Shown here: positions 7,675 through 15,877 of the stretch, piece by piece
Layout: every line of letters starts with the position of its first letter
Position numbering within the stretch: the first letter of the stretch is position 1
Assembly: GCF_031880315.1 (NCBI RefSeq)
Contig: NZ_CP134771.1
Span: forward strand, 2,843,501 to 2,907,500
Origin: Pseudomonas baltica
Lineage (GTDB): Bacteria; Pseudomonadota; Gammaproteobacteria; Pseudomonadales; Pseudomonadaceae
Direction of reading: 5' to 3'
Length of the DNA: 64,000 nucleotides
Made by a program: the position numbers and the translations under genes
The notes under the pieces: generated by a model
What the model was told of the DNA's origin: nothing
The model's input: the letters and a program-made list of their open reading frames with translations, nothing else
Databases searched by the model: none

Positions 7675-8694
7675 ATGACCGATTTGAAAGATGTTGCACA
7701 ACTGGCGGGGGTTTCCCGCGCCACTGCCGCTCGCGCGTTCGCCACACCGGATGTGGTCCGCGAGGCGACGCGTGAATTGGTATTCGCCGCCGCGCGGACG
7801 CTGAATTTTCGCCCCAATCGGCTGGGTCGCCAGTTCCGCCTGCAAGCCACGCACATGATCGGCGTGGTCGTACCCAACCTGCTCAACCCGGTGTTCGCCG
7901 AGCAGTTTCAGGCGATGGAGCGGGTCGCCCGCGTGCACGGCTACAACTTGCTGCTGGCCACCACCGACTACGACAGCGCTCGCGAGGCCGAAGTGGTCGA
8001 GGACCTGCTGCGCCAGCGCGTCGACGGCCTGGTACTGACTGTCACCGATGCCCAGGACAATCCGCTGCTCGATGCCCTGAGCCGCGAAGCCACGCCGTTC
8101 GTGCTCGCCTATCACCAACCGACACGTGCCGACTTCAGCGCCGTGTCGGTGGACAACCGCGCCGGCATGCAACTGGCAACCGAGCACCTGCTGCAGCTGG
8201 GCCACACCCATATCGGCATGGTCGCCGGCCCCGCGCTGCAATCGGACCGCGCCCGCCTGCGTTATCAGGGTTATTGCGACGCCCTGCAGGCTCGCGGCCT
8301 GAAGCCGATGCCGGTAATCGAAATGCCCGCCCACACCCGCGCCGACCTTATCGTGCTAGCGCCCTGGCTGCGTGGCCTTGAAGCGCCGACGGCACTGGTG
8401 TGCTCCAACGATCTACTGGCCATCAGCGTCATCGCCGAACTGCGTCGCGGCGGTCGCCAGGTACCTCGGCACCTGTCGGTGATCGGTTTCGACGGCATCG
8501 CCCTCGGCACTCAGATTCATCCCTCGCTGTGTTCCGTGGTGCAGCCCATCGAGGCGCTGGCCCAGGCCGTGATCGACCAGTTGCTCGCCCTGATCGGCGG
8601 CGGTGCCCCTGCCTCTATTTGCTTGCCCTGTCATATCCGCCCCGGCGACAGCATCGCCCTCACTTGGAGCATCCCCCATGAAAAGGTCCGCTAG
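7675..8694 (+). CDS. LacI/GalR-family transcriptional regulator
   Basis: 339 aa. The N-terminal helix-turn-helix is LKDVAQLAGVSRATAARAFA (residues 4-23), followed by the hinge NFRPNRLGRQFR and a periplasmic-binding-like effector domain (IGVVVPNLLNPVFAEQF, VDGLVLTVTDAQD, HLLQLGHTHIGMVAG, LVCSNDLLAISVIAEL, LSVIGFDGIALGTQ). Regulators of this kind sense a small metabolite. The gene overlaps the following binding-protein gene by 17 bases, an unusual regulator-first operon, so the regulator likely controls its own transport operon through the palindrome at 7650. The ligand is unknown; a glycerophosphodiester or related compound would fit the operon. Confidence 0.92.
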   Translation: MTDLKDVAQLAGVSRATAARAFATPDVVREATRELVFAAARTLNFRPNRLGRQFRLQATHMIGVVVPNLLNPVFAEQFQAMERVARVHGYNLLLATTDYDSAREAEVVEDLLRQRVDGLVLTVTDAQDNPLLDALSREATPFVLAYHQPTRADFSAVSVDNRAGMQLATEHLLQLGHTHIGMVAGPALQSDRARLRYQGYCDALQARGLKPMPVIEMPAHTRADLIVLAPWLRGLEAPTALVCSNDLLAISVIAELRRGGRQVPRHLSVIGFDGIALGTQIHPSLCSVVQPIEALAQAVIDQLLALIGGGAPASICLPCHIRPGDSIALTWSIPHEKVR

Positions 8695-9682
8695 TACCCT
8701 GGCCGCCGTGCTGTTGCTGGGCATCGCCCGCCTCGCCCCGGCCGCCGAAACCGCCATCTGCTACAACTGCCCGCCCGAGTGGGCCGATTGGGGCACCCAG
8801 TTGCAGGCCATCGCCGCCGACACCGGCGTGCACGTGCCATTGGATAACAAGAACTCCGGCCAGGCGCTCGCACAACTGGTGGCCGAACAGGCTGCACCGG
8901 TGGACGATGTGGTCTATTACGGCGTGACCTTCGGCCTGCAGGCGCAGAAGGCCGGGGTGCTCGACGCTTACAAACCCAAGGGCTGGGATGATATTCCTGC
9001 GGGCCTGAAGGACCCGCAAGGTCACTGGTTCGCGATCCACTCCGGCACCCTCGGCCTGATGGTCAACGTCGACGCCTTGGGCGGCAAGCCAGTACCAAAA
9101 AGCTGGGCTGATCTGCTCAAGCCGGAGTATCAGGGCATGGTCGGCTACCTCGATCCGTCCAGCGCCTTTGTCGGCTACGTGACCGCAGTGGCAATCAACC
9201 GCGCCATGGGCGGCACCCTCGACAACTTCGAGCCGGCCCTGGACTACTTCCGCAAGCTGGCGAAAAACTCGCCGATCGTGCCCAAACAGACCGCCTATGC
9301 GCGAGTGCTGTCGGGCGAGTTGCCGATTCTCGTGGACTACGACTTCAACGCTTACCGCGCTCGTTACAAGGACAAGGCCAATGTGGCGTTCGTGATTCCT
9401 AGCGAAGGTACGGTGTCAGTGCCTTACGTGATGAGCCTGGCCAAGAATGCGCCGCACCGCGCCAATGCCGAAAAGGTCCTCGACTACGTGCTCTCGGACA
9501 AGGGCCAGGCGCTGTGGGCCAATGCCTATCTGCGCCCGGTGCGCCCGGTGCAGATGCCCGATGAGGTCGCCAAGCGTTTCTTGCCCGAGGCCGATTATGC
9601 CCGCGCCGGTACCGTGGATTACGGGCAGATGGCTGCCGCGCAGGAAGCCTTCAGCGCGCAGTATCTGCGTGAGGTCAAATGA
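8678..9682 (+). CDS. ABC transporter periplasmic binding protein (Fe3+/phosphonate/polyamine-type)
   Basis: 334 aa, start placed at the ATG preceded by GGAG and opening a signal peptide (MKRSASTLAAVLLLGIARLAPA). The mature protein begins AETAICYNCPPEWADWG and shows the cluster-D/F binding-protein pattern: DDVVYYGVTFGLQAQKAGVLD, SGTLGLMVNVDALGGKPVPKSW, GMVGYLDPSSAFVGYV, and ILVDYDFNAYRARYK. The nearest families are those for iron, thiamine, 2-aminoethylphosphonate and polyamines. The last bases overlap the permease gene (ATGA). The ligand cannot be named; the terminal phosphodiesterase gene argues for a phosphodiester or organophosphate. Confidence 0.85.
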   Translation: MKRSASTLAAVLLLGIARLAPAAETAICYNCPPEWADWGTQLQAIAADTGVHVPLDNKNSGQALAQLVAEQAAPVDDVVYYGVTFGLQAQKAGVLDAYKPKGWDDIPAGLKDPQGHWFAIHSGTLGLMVNVDALGGKPVPKSWADLLKPEYQGMVGYLDPSSAFVGYVTAVAINRAMGGTLDNFEPALDYFRKLAKNSPIVPKQTAYARVLSGELPILVDYDFNAYRARYKDKANVAFVIPSEGTVSVPYVMSLAKNAPHRANAEKVLDYVLSDKGQALWANAYLRPVRPVQMPDEVAKRFLPEADYARAGTVDYGQMAAAQEAFSAQYLREVK

Positions 9683-10530
9683 TGAGCGCGCGAGCTCTGC
9701 CAGTCATGGCTGCGACGCGTCGACCGTGGCGCTTGCCGGTGCCGGCAGCGTTGGCACTGGCTCCCGCGCTGGCGGTATTGAGCGCGTTCTGGCTGCTGCC
9801 ATTGGTGCACTTGATCGCCCTCGGCCTGCAACGCCGCGACGGCCATGACACCGCCTACTGGCAGGTGCTGAGCAGCGCGCAATACCTGAGCAGCCTGGCG
9901 CAGACCTGCGCGCTGGCCGTTGTCGTCACCGCTGCCGCGCTCCTGATCGGGGCGGTGGTGGGATGCTTTCTCGCTCGCCAGCGCTTCTTCGGGCGCTCGG
10001 CCCTGGTGGCGCTGCTGACCTTTCCCCTGGCCTTCCCCGGTGTGGTGGTGGGGTTTCTGGTGATTCTGCTGGGCGGTCGCCAGGGCCTCGCCGCCAGCCT
10101 GTTCGGCCAGCACTGGGTGTTCGCGTATTCATTGATCGGGCTGTTTGTGGGCTATCTGTATTTCTCCATTCCGCGGGTCATCCTGACGGTCATGGCCGCG
10201 TGCGACACCCTCGACCGCAGCCTTGAAGAAGCCGCCCGCTCACTGGGCGCGAAACCTTGGCGCGTGGTGCTGGATGTGATCGTGCCGGGGCTGGCGCCGG
10301 CGCTGGTGTCTTGCGGGGCCATCTGCTTCGCCACTGCCATGGGTGCGTTCGGCACGGCTTTTACCTTGGGCACACAACTGAACGTCACCCCGGTGGCGAT
10401 CTACAACACCTTCACCAATTACGCCAACTTCGCCATGGCGGCGGCCTTGTCGGTCGTGCTCGGCGCGATCACTTGGATCGCCCTGCTGCTGGCCCGGCGC
10501 TTGATTCGTCAAACGGGAGCCAACCTATGA
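9679..10530 (+). CDS. ABC transporter permease, first of a pair
   Basis: 283 aa with six predicted membrane helices (for example ALALAPALAVLSAFWLLPLV, VVTAAALLIGAVVGCFLA, LVALLTFPLAFPGVVVGFLV). The cytoplasmic EAA loop that docks on the ATPase is EEAARSLGAKPWRVVLDVIV with the invariant Gly at the right place. PotB/PhnU-type permease by length and layout. The start overlaps the binding-protein stop by four bases and its own stop (TGA at 10528) overlaps the ATG of the second permease, so all are translationally coupled. Confidence 0.9.
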   Translation: MMSARALPVMAATRRPWRLPVPAALALAPALAVLSAFWLLPLVHLIALGLQRRDGHDTAYWQVLSSAQYLSSLAQTCALAVVVTAAALLIGAVVGCFLARQRFFGRSALVALLTFPLAFPGVVVGFLVILLGGRQGLAASLFGQHWVFAYSLIGLFVGYLYFSIPRVILTVMAACDTLDRSLEEAARSLGAKPWRVVLDVIVPGLAPALVSCGAICFATAMGAFGTAFTLGTQLNVTPVAIYNTFTNYANFAMAAALSVVLGAITWIALLLARRLIRQTGANL

Positions 10531-11324
10531 AACGTGGCGCGTGGTTCTACAGTCAGCTGACGTTCGTGGTGCTGGTGTGCAGCTTCATGTTGGTGCCGGT
10601 GCTGATGTCGCTGCTGGCCGGTGTGACGCGCAATTACTTCCAGGGCGTGGTCGCCAGCGGCTTGACCCTGGATTGGCTGGCGCAGGTATGGAACGCCTAT
10701 GCCGATACGGTCTGGCTGTCGCTGCAACTGGCCGTTGCCTGCGCCCTTTGCGTGGTGGTGATCGGTGTGCCGGCGGCCTATGCCTTGGTGCGCATGAACA
10801 ACCGCTATAGCCGCGCCTTCGAGGAATTGATGGTGCTGCCCGTGGCCATGCCCGGCCTGGCCAGTGCGCTGGCGTTGTTGCTCACCTATGGCCAGTACGG
10901 CGCCTTTCGGGGCAGTTGGCTGTTCATTCTGGTCGGCCATGTGATTTTCACCCTGCCGTTTCTGGTACGCCCGGTGATGGCAGTGATGCAGCGCCAGCAA
11001 TTGCCCTTCCTCGAAGAAGCCGCCGCCAGCCTCGGCGCCGGCCCGCTGGAACGCTTTTTCACCATCGTGGTACCTAACTGCCGCACCGGCATCGTCGCCG
11101 GTGTGCTGATGGTGGTGACCCTATCGCTGGGCGAGTTCAACCTGACCTGGATGCTCCATACCCCGCTGACCAAGACCCTGCCCGTGGGCCTTGCAGACAG
11201 TTACGCCTCGGCGCGGCTCGAAGTCGCCAGCGCCTACACCCTGATTTTCCTGTTGCTGATCGTGCCGCTGCTCATTGCCCTGCAAGCCGTCAGCAACCAC
11301 CTTGCCCGTGGAGACCGTCGATGA
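10527..11324 (+). CDS. ABC transporter permease, second of a pair
   Basis: 265 aa; the frame is open well upstream but the ATG at 10527, preceded by GGGAGC and overlapping the first permease stop, begins MKRGAWFYSQLTFVVLVCSF as expected for a PotC/PhnV-type permease. Six membrane helices; the EAA loop is EEAAASLGAGPLERFFTIVV. It forms the heterodimeric channel with the preceding product. Its stop overlaps the ATPase start by four bases. Confidence 0.9.
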   Translation: MKRGAWFYSQLTFVVLVCSFMLVPVLMSLLAGVTRNYFQGVVASGLTLDWLAQVWNAYADTVWLSLQLAVACALCVVVIGVPAAYALVRMNNRYSRAFEELMVLPVAMPGLASALALLLTYGQYGAFRGSWLFILVGHVIFTLPFLVRPVMAVMQRQQLPFLEEAAASLGAGPLERFFTIVVPNCRTGIVAGVLMVVTLSLGEFNLTWMLHTPLTKTLPVGLADSYASARLEVASAYTLIFLLLIVPLLIALQAVSNHLARGDRR

Positions 11325-12379
11325 CCGGCACCCCTATCCGCCTCGAAGGTTGCCGCAAGACCTTCACCAACGGCACCGTCGCCTTGCATTCGCTGGACCT
11401 GGATATCCACCCCGGCGAGACCTTGGCCATTCTCGGTCCGTCGGGCTGCGGCAAGACCACTACCTTGCGCCTGATTGCGGGCCTCGAGCGCCCCGACAGC
11501 GGCCGCGTGCTGTTCGGCGAGGAGGACGTCACCGCCCTGCCCATCGAGCGCCGTGACGTGGGCATGGTGTTCCAGAACTACGCACTGTTCCCCAATCTGG
11601 ATGTCGCCGGCAATATCGTCTATGGCCTGAAGATCCGCGGCATTCCCAAGGCCGAACGCCACGCCCGTTGCGCCGAACTGCTGGAGCTGGTCGGCCTCAA
11701 GGACCTCGGCCGGCGCGCCATTCACGAATTGTCCGGCGGCCAGCGCCAGCGTGTCGCGCTCGCCCGCGCCTTGGCGCCACGCCCTCGGGTGCTGCTGCTC
11801 GACGAACCGCTCGCCGCCCTCGATGCGCAACTGCGCGAACGCCTGCGCAGCGAGCTCGACCAACTGCTGCGCCACCTCGGTATCACCGCGGTATTCGTCA
11901 CTCACGACCAGGGCGAAGCCATGGCGCTCGGGCATCGAATCCTGGTGATGGAACAGGGGCGTGTCGCACAGCTCGCTACGCCGCAGACCATCTATCAGCA
12001 ACCGGCCAACAGCTTTGTTGCGGGTTTTGTCGGCAACCTCAACGCCTTCACCGTGCTGGAGCGCAGCCAGGCCGGGCTCAAGGTGCAGGGTGGCGAGCTG
12101 CCCTGGAGCGCTGGTGATTTTCCCGACACCCTGTATTGCCGCCCTGAGCACCTGCAGGTCGCGAGCGGCAATGGCCATTTGCATGGGCGCTTGGTGGCGC
12201 AGTTCTTTCAGGGTGCCCATAGCCGTTTGCTGGTCGATATCGGCGCAGCGCAGCCGCTACTGGTCGACTGCGATGAGGCCGCCAACCTTCAAGTCGGCGA
12301 TGCCATCGCGCTGGGCATCGCGCCTCGGCATCTGTTTCGACTCAACAACGGCTCGGGTCGCAGCGAGGTCGTGGCATGA
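11321..12379 (+). CDS. ABC importer ATPase (PotA/FbpC/UgpC type)
   Basis: 352 aa. Walker A GPSGCGKT (39-46), Q-loop VFQNYALFPNLDV, signature LSGGQRQR (137-144), Walker B VLLLDEPLAALD (157-168), switch His in VFVTHDQGEA. A C-terminal extension of about 110 residues (from VARLATPQ-like linker QLATPQTIYQQP onward, with LYCRPEHLQV) is the TOBE/MalK-like regulatory domain of carbohydrate, iron and polyamine importers. It energises the two permeases encoded just before it; the next gene starts four bases before its stop. Confidence 0.93.
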   Translation: MTGTPIRLEGCRKTFTNGTVALHSLDLDIHPGETLAILGPSGCGKTTTLRLIAGLERPDSGRVLFGEEDVTALPIERRDVGMVFQNYALFPNLDVAGNIVYGLKIRGIPKAERHARCAELLELVGLKDLGRRAIHELSGGQRQRVALARALAPRPRVLLLDEPLAALDAQLRERLRSELDQLLRHLGITAVFVTHDQGEAMALGHRILVMEQGRVAQLATPQTIYQQPANSFVAGFVGNLNAFTVLERSQAGLKVQGGELPWSAGDFPDTLYCRPEHLQVASGNGHLHGRLVAQFFQGAHSRLLVDIGAAQPLLVDCDEAANLQVGDAIALGIAPRHLFRLNNGSGRSEVVA

Positions 12380-13206
12380 GCCGGCCGTTCCTGATAGCCC
12401 AGATCAGCGATCCCCACCTCAAGGCCGGCGGCAAGTTCAGCTATGGCGTGGTCGATACCCTCGGCGCCTTGAAGCGCATGGTGGCGCATTTGAACGCCTG
12501 TGTGCCGCGCCCTGATGTGGTGGTCGTGAGCGGTGACCTGGTGGATTTCGGCCGGGCCGATGAATATGCAGTACTCGCACCGCTACTGGCTGAACTGGCC
12601 ATGCCGTTCTACCTGGTGCCGGGCAACCATGATGATCGCGGGGAGATGCTCGCGGCGTTTGGCGGGCAGTCATGCCTGCCCGTCACCGGAGGCACGCTCG
12701 ACTGGGTTGATGAGGCCTGGCCGGTGCGCCTGATCGGGCTGGATTCCACCGTCCCCGGCGCCCATGGCGGCCAACTGAGCGATGCACAACTGGCCTGGCT
12801 CGATCAGCGCCTCGGCGCACGGCCCGATGTACCGACTGTATTGATTCTCCATCACCCGCCCTTCATCACCGGCATCGGCCACATGGACCGCGAACCCTTC
12901 GCCAACGCGGCGGCATTCGAGCGCGTAGTGGCGCGTCACCAGCAGGTCGAGCGCTTGCTCTGCGGGCATCTGCATCGGCCGATTCAAAAGCGTTTTGGCG
13001 GCAGCCTGGTGAATGTGTGCCCCGGGACGTCGCATCAAATCGTGCTGGATCTGCAACAAGATGCCCCAGCGCATTTCGGCCTGGAACCGGCGGGGTATCT
13101 GTTGCACTGGTGGCATCCGCAGGAGGGGCTGGTGACCCATACCGGTGTGCTCGGTGACTATCCAGGGCCGTATCCGTTTTACGATGCGCAGGGGTTGATT
13201 GACTGA
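12376..13206 (+). CDS. GpdQ/CpdA-like class III metallophosphodiesterase
   Basis: 276 aa. All calcineurin-fold metal ligands are present: Asp12 and His14 (ISDPHL), Asp54 (SGDLVDFGR), Asn84/His85 (PGNHDD), His159 (LHHPPF) and His198/His200 (CGHLH). The spacing and the segments GVVDTLGALKRMVAHLN and NVCPGTSHQI resemble GpdQ, the promiscuous glycerophosphodiesterase of Klebsiella/Enterobacter, more than the shorter cAMP enzyme CpdA, though CpdA-like activity is possible. No signal peptide, so it acts in the cytoplasm on an imported phosphodiester. It is coupled to the ABC ATPase by a four-base overlap, which is the main clue to its substrate. Confidence 0.88.
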   Translation: MSRPFLIAQISDPHLKAGGKFSYGVVDTLGALKRMVAHLNACVPRPDVVVVSGDLVDFGRADEYAVLAPLLAELAMPFYLVPGNHDDRGEMLAAFGGQSCLPVTGGTLDWVDEAWPVRLIGLDSTVPGAHGGQLSDAQLAWLDQRLGARPDVPTVLILHHPPFITGIGHMDREPFANAAAFERVVARHQQVERLLCGHLHRPIQKRFGGSLVNVCPGTSHQIVLDLQQDAPAHFGLEPAGYLLHWWHPQEGLVTHTGVLGDYPGPYPFYDAQGLID

Positions 13207-13279
13207 TACAGAAACAAATTTTTACGTCGTTACATTTTCAAATAGAAAGGCAGTTATCAGGCAGCATTTCCCTCTGTAC

Positions 13280-13340
13280 ATCGATTGCAGGGGAATCGAT
13301 TCTAGGGGCGTTTCAGGACAACAAGAACAACACCTAGAAT
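13280..13340. promoter_or_regulatory. Nested inverted repeats before the dioxygenase gene
   Basis: ATCGATT-7-AATCGAT (13280-13300) is immediately followed by ATTCTAGG (13299-13306), which has its inverted partner CCTAGAAT at 13333-13340, thirteen bases before the start codon. The stretch is AT-richer than its surroundings. It could be one or two operators or an mRNA hairpin. Confidence 0.5.
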
Positions 13341-13352
13341 GGAATCCTCCCT

Positions 13353-14423
13353 ATGCACGCGCATAAAAACGCGTCGACAACCGTCGATCTTGAATATGAA
13401 CAACTGTCTTTCTCGCCCACTCAAACCGCGCTGCTGGCCGAGAGTGCCGACCGCATTGCCGCTGCGGGAGGCCCCGAGTTGCCCGGGGCCATTGCTTGCG
13501 CCAGCGCAGCGGCACTACGGTTATATCGAAGCTTCAACGCTGGCCAGCGCGATATTGTGCGGCGCTATTCAGACGGTCATCTCGCCGTGCTGGAGTGCTC
13601 GGGGCTGCTGCCGCCTCGGCAGGATCCACCCCCAAGTGATTTACCGCCGCTGCATGTGCTGGAAAACGCCCCTGAATGCCTGCACCTGGCGGCACGCAAT
13701 CAGATACTGCTGCATTTGGTAAAACATCGGGCGTTTGCCTACGACATGGACAACAACGCCCGACTGATTCGTTTTGTCGGCAATTTTTGCGGCGGTGGCC
13801 TGCTACCCCGCGCCGACGAACCCCCGGACAGCAGCCTTGAACTCAGTTCACATGCAGGCCTGCCGCTCGGCCCTCACACCGAGGCGCCGTACCACTGCGC
13901 GATTGAACCGCTCGACGGGCATTCTCCAGCGCCGTCCACACTCATCCTGACGGCGCGCTGGAACCCATTGGGCGAGCCCACCTGCATCATCCCCATGACG
14001 CCGGTCATCGACCGCATCGGTGCCAGAGCCGCACTCGCGTTGACTTCCGCGTCCTTCGATTACACCCGCAGCGACTCCTTCGTTACCGGTAGCGGTTCCA
14101 GCGGGCAAGCCGTCTCGATCCTGCAGTTCGACGTCAACGGCGGCTATGCGCTGCGCTACAACAGTTATCGCTACTCGCTGAACGAAAACGCTAGCCCAGC
14201 GGCGATTGCCGCCTTTCAAGCGTTGAACACTCAGGTGCGCGGCAGTGAAGTCATCAAGATCGCCTTGACCGCGAGCAATGCCCTATTGATCAACAATTAT
14301 CGAGCGCTGCACTGCCGAGACATCATCCGTGACAACCGGCGTCTGCTGATTCGCCTGTTCGGTTACTCGCGCTTCGTCTCCCCCATTGTCCTCAATGCAG
14401 ACCCTTTGAAGGTCCAGGGCTGA
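13353..14423 (+). CDS. Clavaminate-synthase-like Fe(II)/2-oxoglutarate dioxygenase
   Basis: 356 aa. The iron facial triad is visible as His175-x-Glu177 (LGPHTEAPYH) and distal His320 (NNYRALHCRD), with the 2-oxoglutarate-binding Arg at about 334 (RLLIRLFGYSR). The order and wording match the TauD-like clavaminate synthase/VioC/AsnO group, which hydroxylate free amino acids such as arginine or asparagine. The 140-residue N-terminal helical part is also like that group. The gene stands apart from any peptide synthetase; the next gene, 24 bases on, is a TSUP exporter or importer. Substrate unknown; a free amino acid or derivative is the best guess. Confidence 0.85.
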   Translation: MHAHKNASTTVDLEYEQLSFSPTQTALLAESADRIAAAGGPELPGAIACASAAALRLYRSFNAGQRDIVRRYSDGHLAVLECSGLLPPRQDPPPSDLPPLHVLENAPECLHLAARNQILLHLVKHRAFAYDMDNNARLIRFVGNFCGGGLLPRADEPPDSSLELSSHAGLPLGPHTEAPYHCAIEPLDGHSPAPSTLILTARWNPLGEPTCIIPMTPVIDRIGARAALALTSASFDYTRSDSFVTGSGSSGQAVSILQFDVNGGYALRYNSYRYSLNENASPAAIAAFQALNTQVRGSEVIKIALTASNALLINNYRALHCRDIIRDNRRLLIRLFGYSRFVSPIVLNADPLKVQG

Positions 14424-14447
14424 GGACTCACGCAAGGAAATCCGCTG

Positions 14448-15230
14448 TTGGAAATCGAACTCTCGCTGATCCTGATCATGGCCGGCGTCGCGCTGCTGGC
14501 CGGCTTCTTCGACGCAATCGCCGGCGGCGGTGGTCTGATCACCCTGCCCGCACTGCTCCTGGGCGGCATTGACCCGTTGGTTGCCATCGCCACCAACAAA
14601 TTCCAAGCGGCCTCGGCGACGGTGTCGGCTACCGCTGCCTTTGCCCGCAAGGGGATGATCGAGTGGCGCAGCGGCTTGCCCATGGCAGCCATGGCGTTTG
14701 TCGGCGGGGCACTCGGAGCGTTGTCGGTCAACCTGATCCCCCGGGCTGTACTGGAAGCGCTGGTACCGGTGCTTTTGATCGGCGTCGCGATCTACTTCGC
14801 GCTCAGCCCCAAACTCAGTAACGACGAACGCCGTGCCAAGCTGCCAGCCGTAGTTTTCTGCTTGACCTTGGCGCCATTGATCGGCTTCTACGATGGCGTG
14901 TTCGGCCCAGGTGTCGGGTCGTTCTTCATGGTTGCGTTCGTATTGGTGATGGGCCAAGGCATACTGCGCGCAGTGTGCAACAGCAAGCTGCTCAATGCCT
15001 CTTGTAACCTGGGCTCGCTGGCGGTGTTCGCAATGATGGGCAACATTCTGTTGCCATTGGCGCTGGCGATGGCCGGGGGCGCTTTCGTGGGCGCACAACT
15101 GGGTGCGCGATGTGCGGTGCGCTTTGGTCCGCGACTGATCAAACCCTTGTTGATCGGCGTGTGCTGCCTGATGGCAGGCAAGCTGTTATTGGCGCCTGGG
15201 GGCCTCTGGCATGGATTGCTATTGGACTGA
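14448..15230 (+). CDS. TSUP (TauE/SafE/YfcA) family transporter
   Basis: 260 aa if started at the TTG at 14448, which has AAGGAA seven bases upstream and lies 24 bases after the dioxygenase gene. The N-terminal FFDAIAGGGGLITLPALLLGG and the second repeat GFYDGVFGPGVGSFFMVAFV are the paired TSUP signatures; about eight membrane helices. Members carry sulfite, sulfoacetate, taurine-derived anions or other organic anions across the inner membrane, often as exporters. The close spacing suggests co-expression with the dioxygenase. Confidence 0.9.
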   Translation: MEIELSLILIMAGVALLAGFFDAIAGGGGLITLPALLLGGIDPLVAIATNKFQAASATVSATAAFARKGMIEWRSGLPMAAMAFVGGALGALSVNLIPRAVLEALVPVLLIGVAIYFALSPKLSNDERRAKLPAVVFCLTLAPLIGFYDGVFGPGVGSFFMVAFVLVMGQGILRAVCNSKLLNASCNLGSLAVFAMMGNILLPLALAMAGGAFVGAQLGARCAVRFGPRLIKPLLIGVCCLMAGKLLLAPGGLWHGLLLD

Positions 15231-15293
15231 GCAGATTCGTCTCTGTGCCCTACACTCTCCGGCTGAACAACATCACGACTCGGAGCGACAACA

Positions 15294-15788
15294 ATGGATA
15301 TAACAGAAGACCTGAGACGTATCGCCCTGCAGGAGCAGACCATCAGGTTCGAGCATTTCGACAAGGCCACCGCCTGGGATCTGGGCAATCGACTGAAGCT
15401 GGCGTGTGAGGCGCGGGAAGCTGCAGCCACTATCGAAGTGCGGATCGCGCGTGACACGGTGTTTTTGTATGCCATGCCGGGCACCGTAGCGGTCAATGCC
15501 GAGTGGGCGCGGCGCAAGCGCAATGTTACCGAATTACTGGAACAGAGTTCCTATGCAGTCGGCCTGACATTGGAGCGTGACGGACAGACACTGCAGGATC
15601 CTTCGGGATTGCCCATGATCGATTTTGCGCCCCATGGCGGGTGCTTTCCCATTGCGTTGCGCAAGGGTGGGTTTATCGGTGCGGTGACGGTTTCCGGGCT
15701 GCCACAGCGTGAAGATCACGCGCTGGTGGTGGAGGTATTGGCACAGATGTGTGGGGTCGAGTTGGAGGGGTTGGCGCTGGACGAGTGA
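15294..15788 (+). CDS. UPF0303/HbpS-like haem-degrading-domain protein
   Basis: 164 aa cytosolic protein with the family pattern FEHFDKATAWDLGNRLKLACE, VEVRIARDTVFLYAMPGT (here IEVRIARDTVF), NAEWARRKRNVTELLEQSSYAVG, and a C-terminal GGCFPIALRKGGFIGAVTVSGLPQREDH. The UPF0303/HbpS-like fold has been annotated as haem-degrading, but the streptomycete HbpS is extracytoplasmic and this one has no export signal, so a haem role is unproven. It is followed 89 bases later by the NADAR gene on the same strand. Confidence 0.85.
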   Translation: MDITEDLRRIALQEQTIRFEHFDKATAWDLGNRLKLACEAREAAATIEVRIARDTVFLYAMPGTVAVNAEWARRKRNVTELLEQSSYAVGLTLERDGQTLQDPSGLPMIDFAPHGGCFPIALRKGGFIGAVTVSGLPQREDHALVVEVLAQMCGVELEGLALDE

Positions 15789-15877
15789 GGTATCAGGGAT
15801 TCCTTGGTCGCGCTCATTCGCGACCAGGCTTGCTAAGCTTCAGGAATTTCGCCATTGCCACACCTCAGGAGCAGTAC

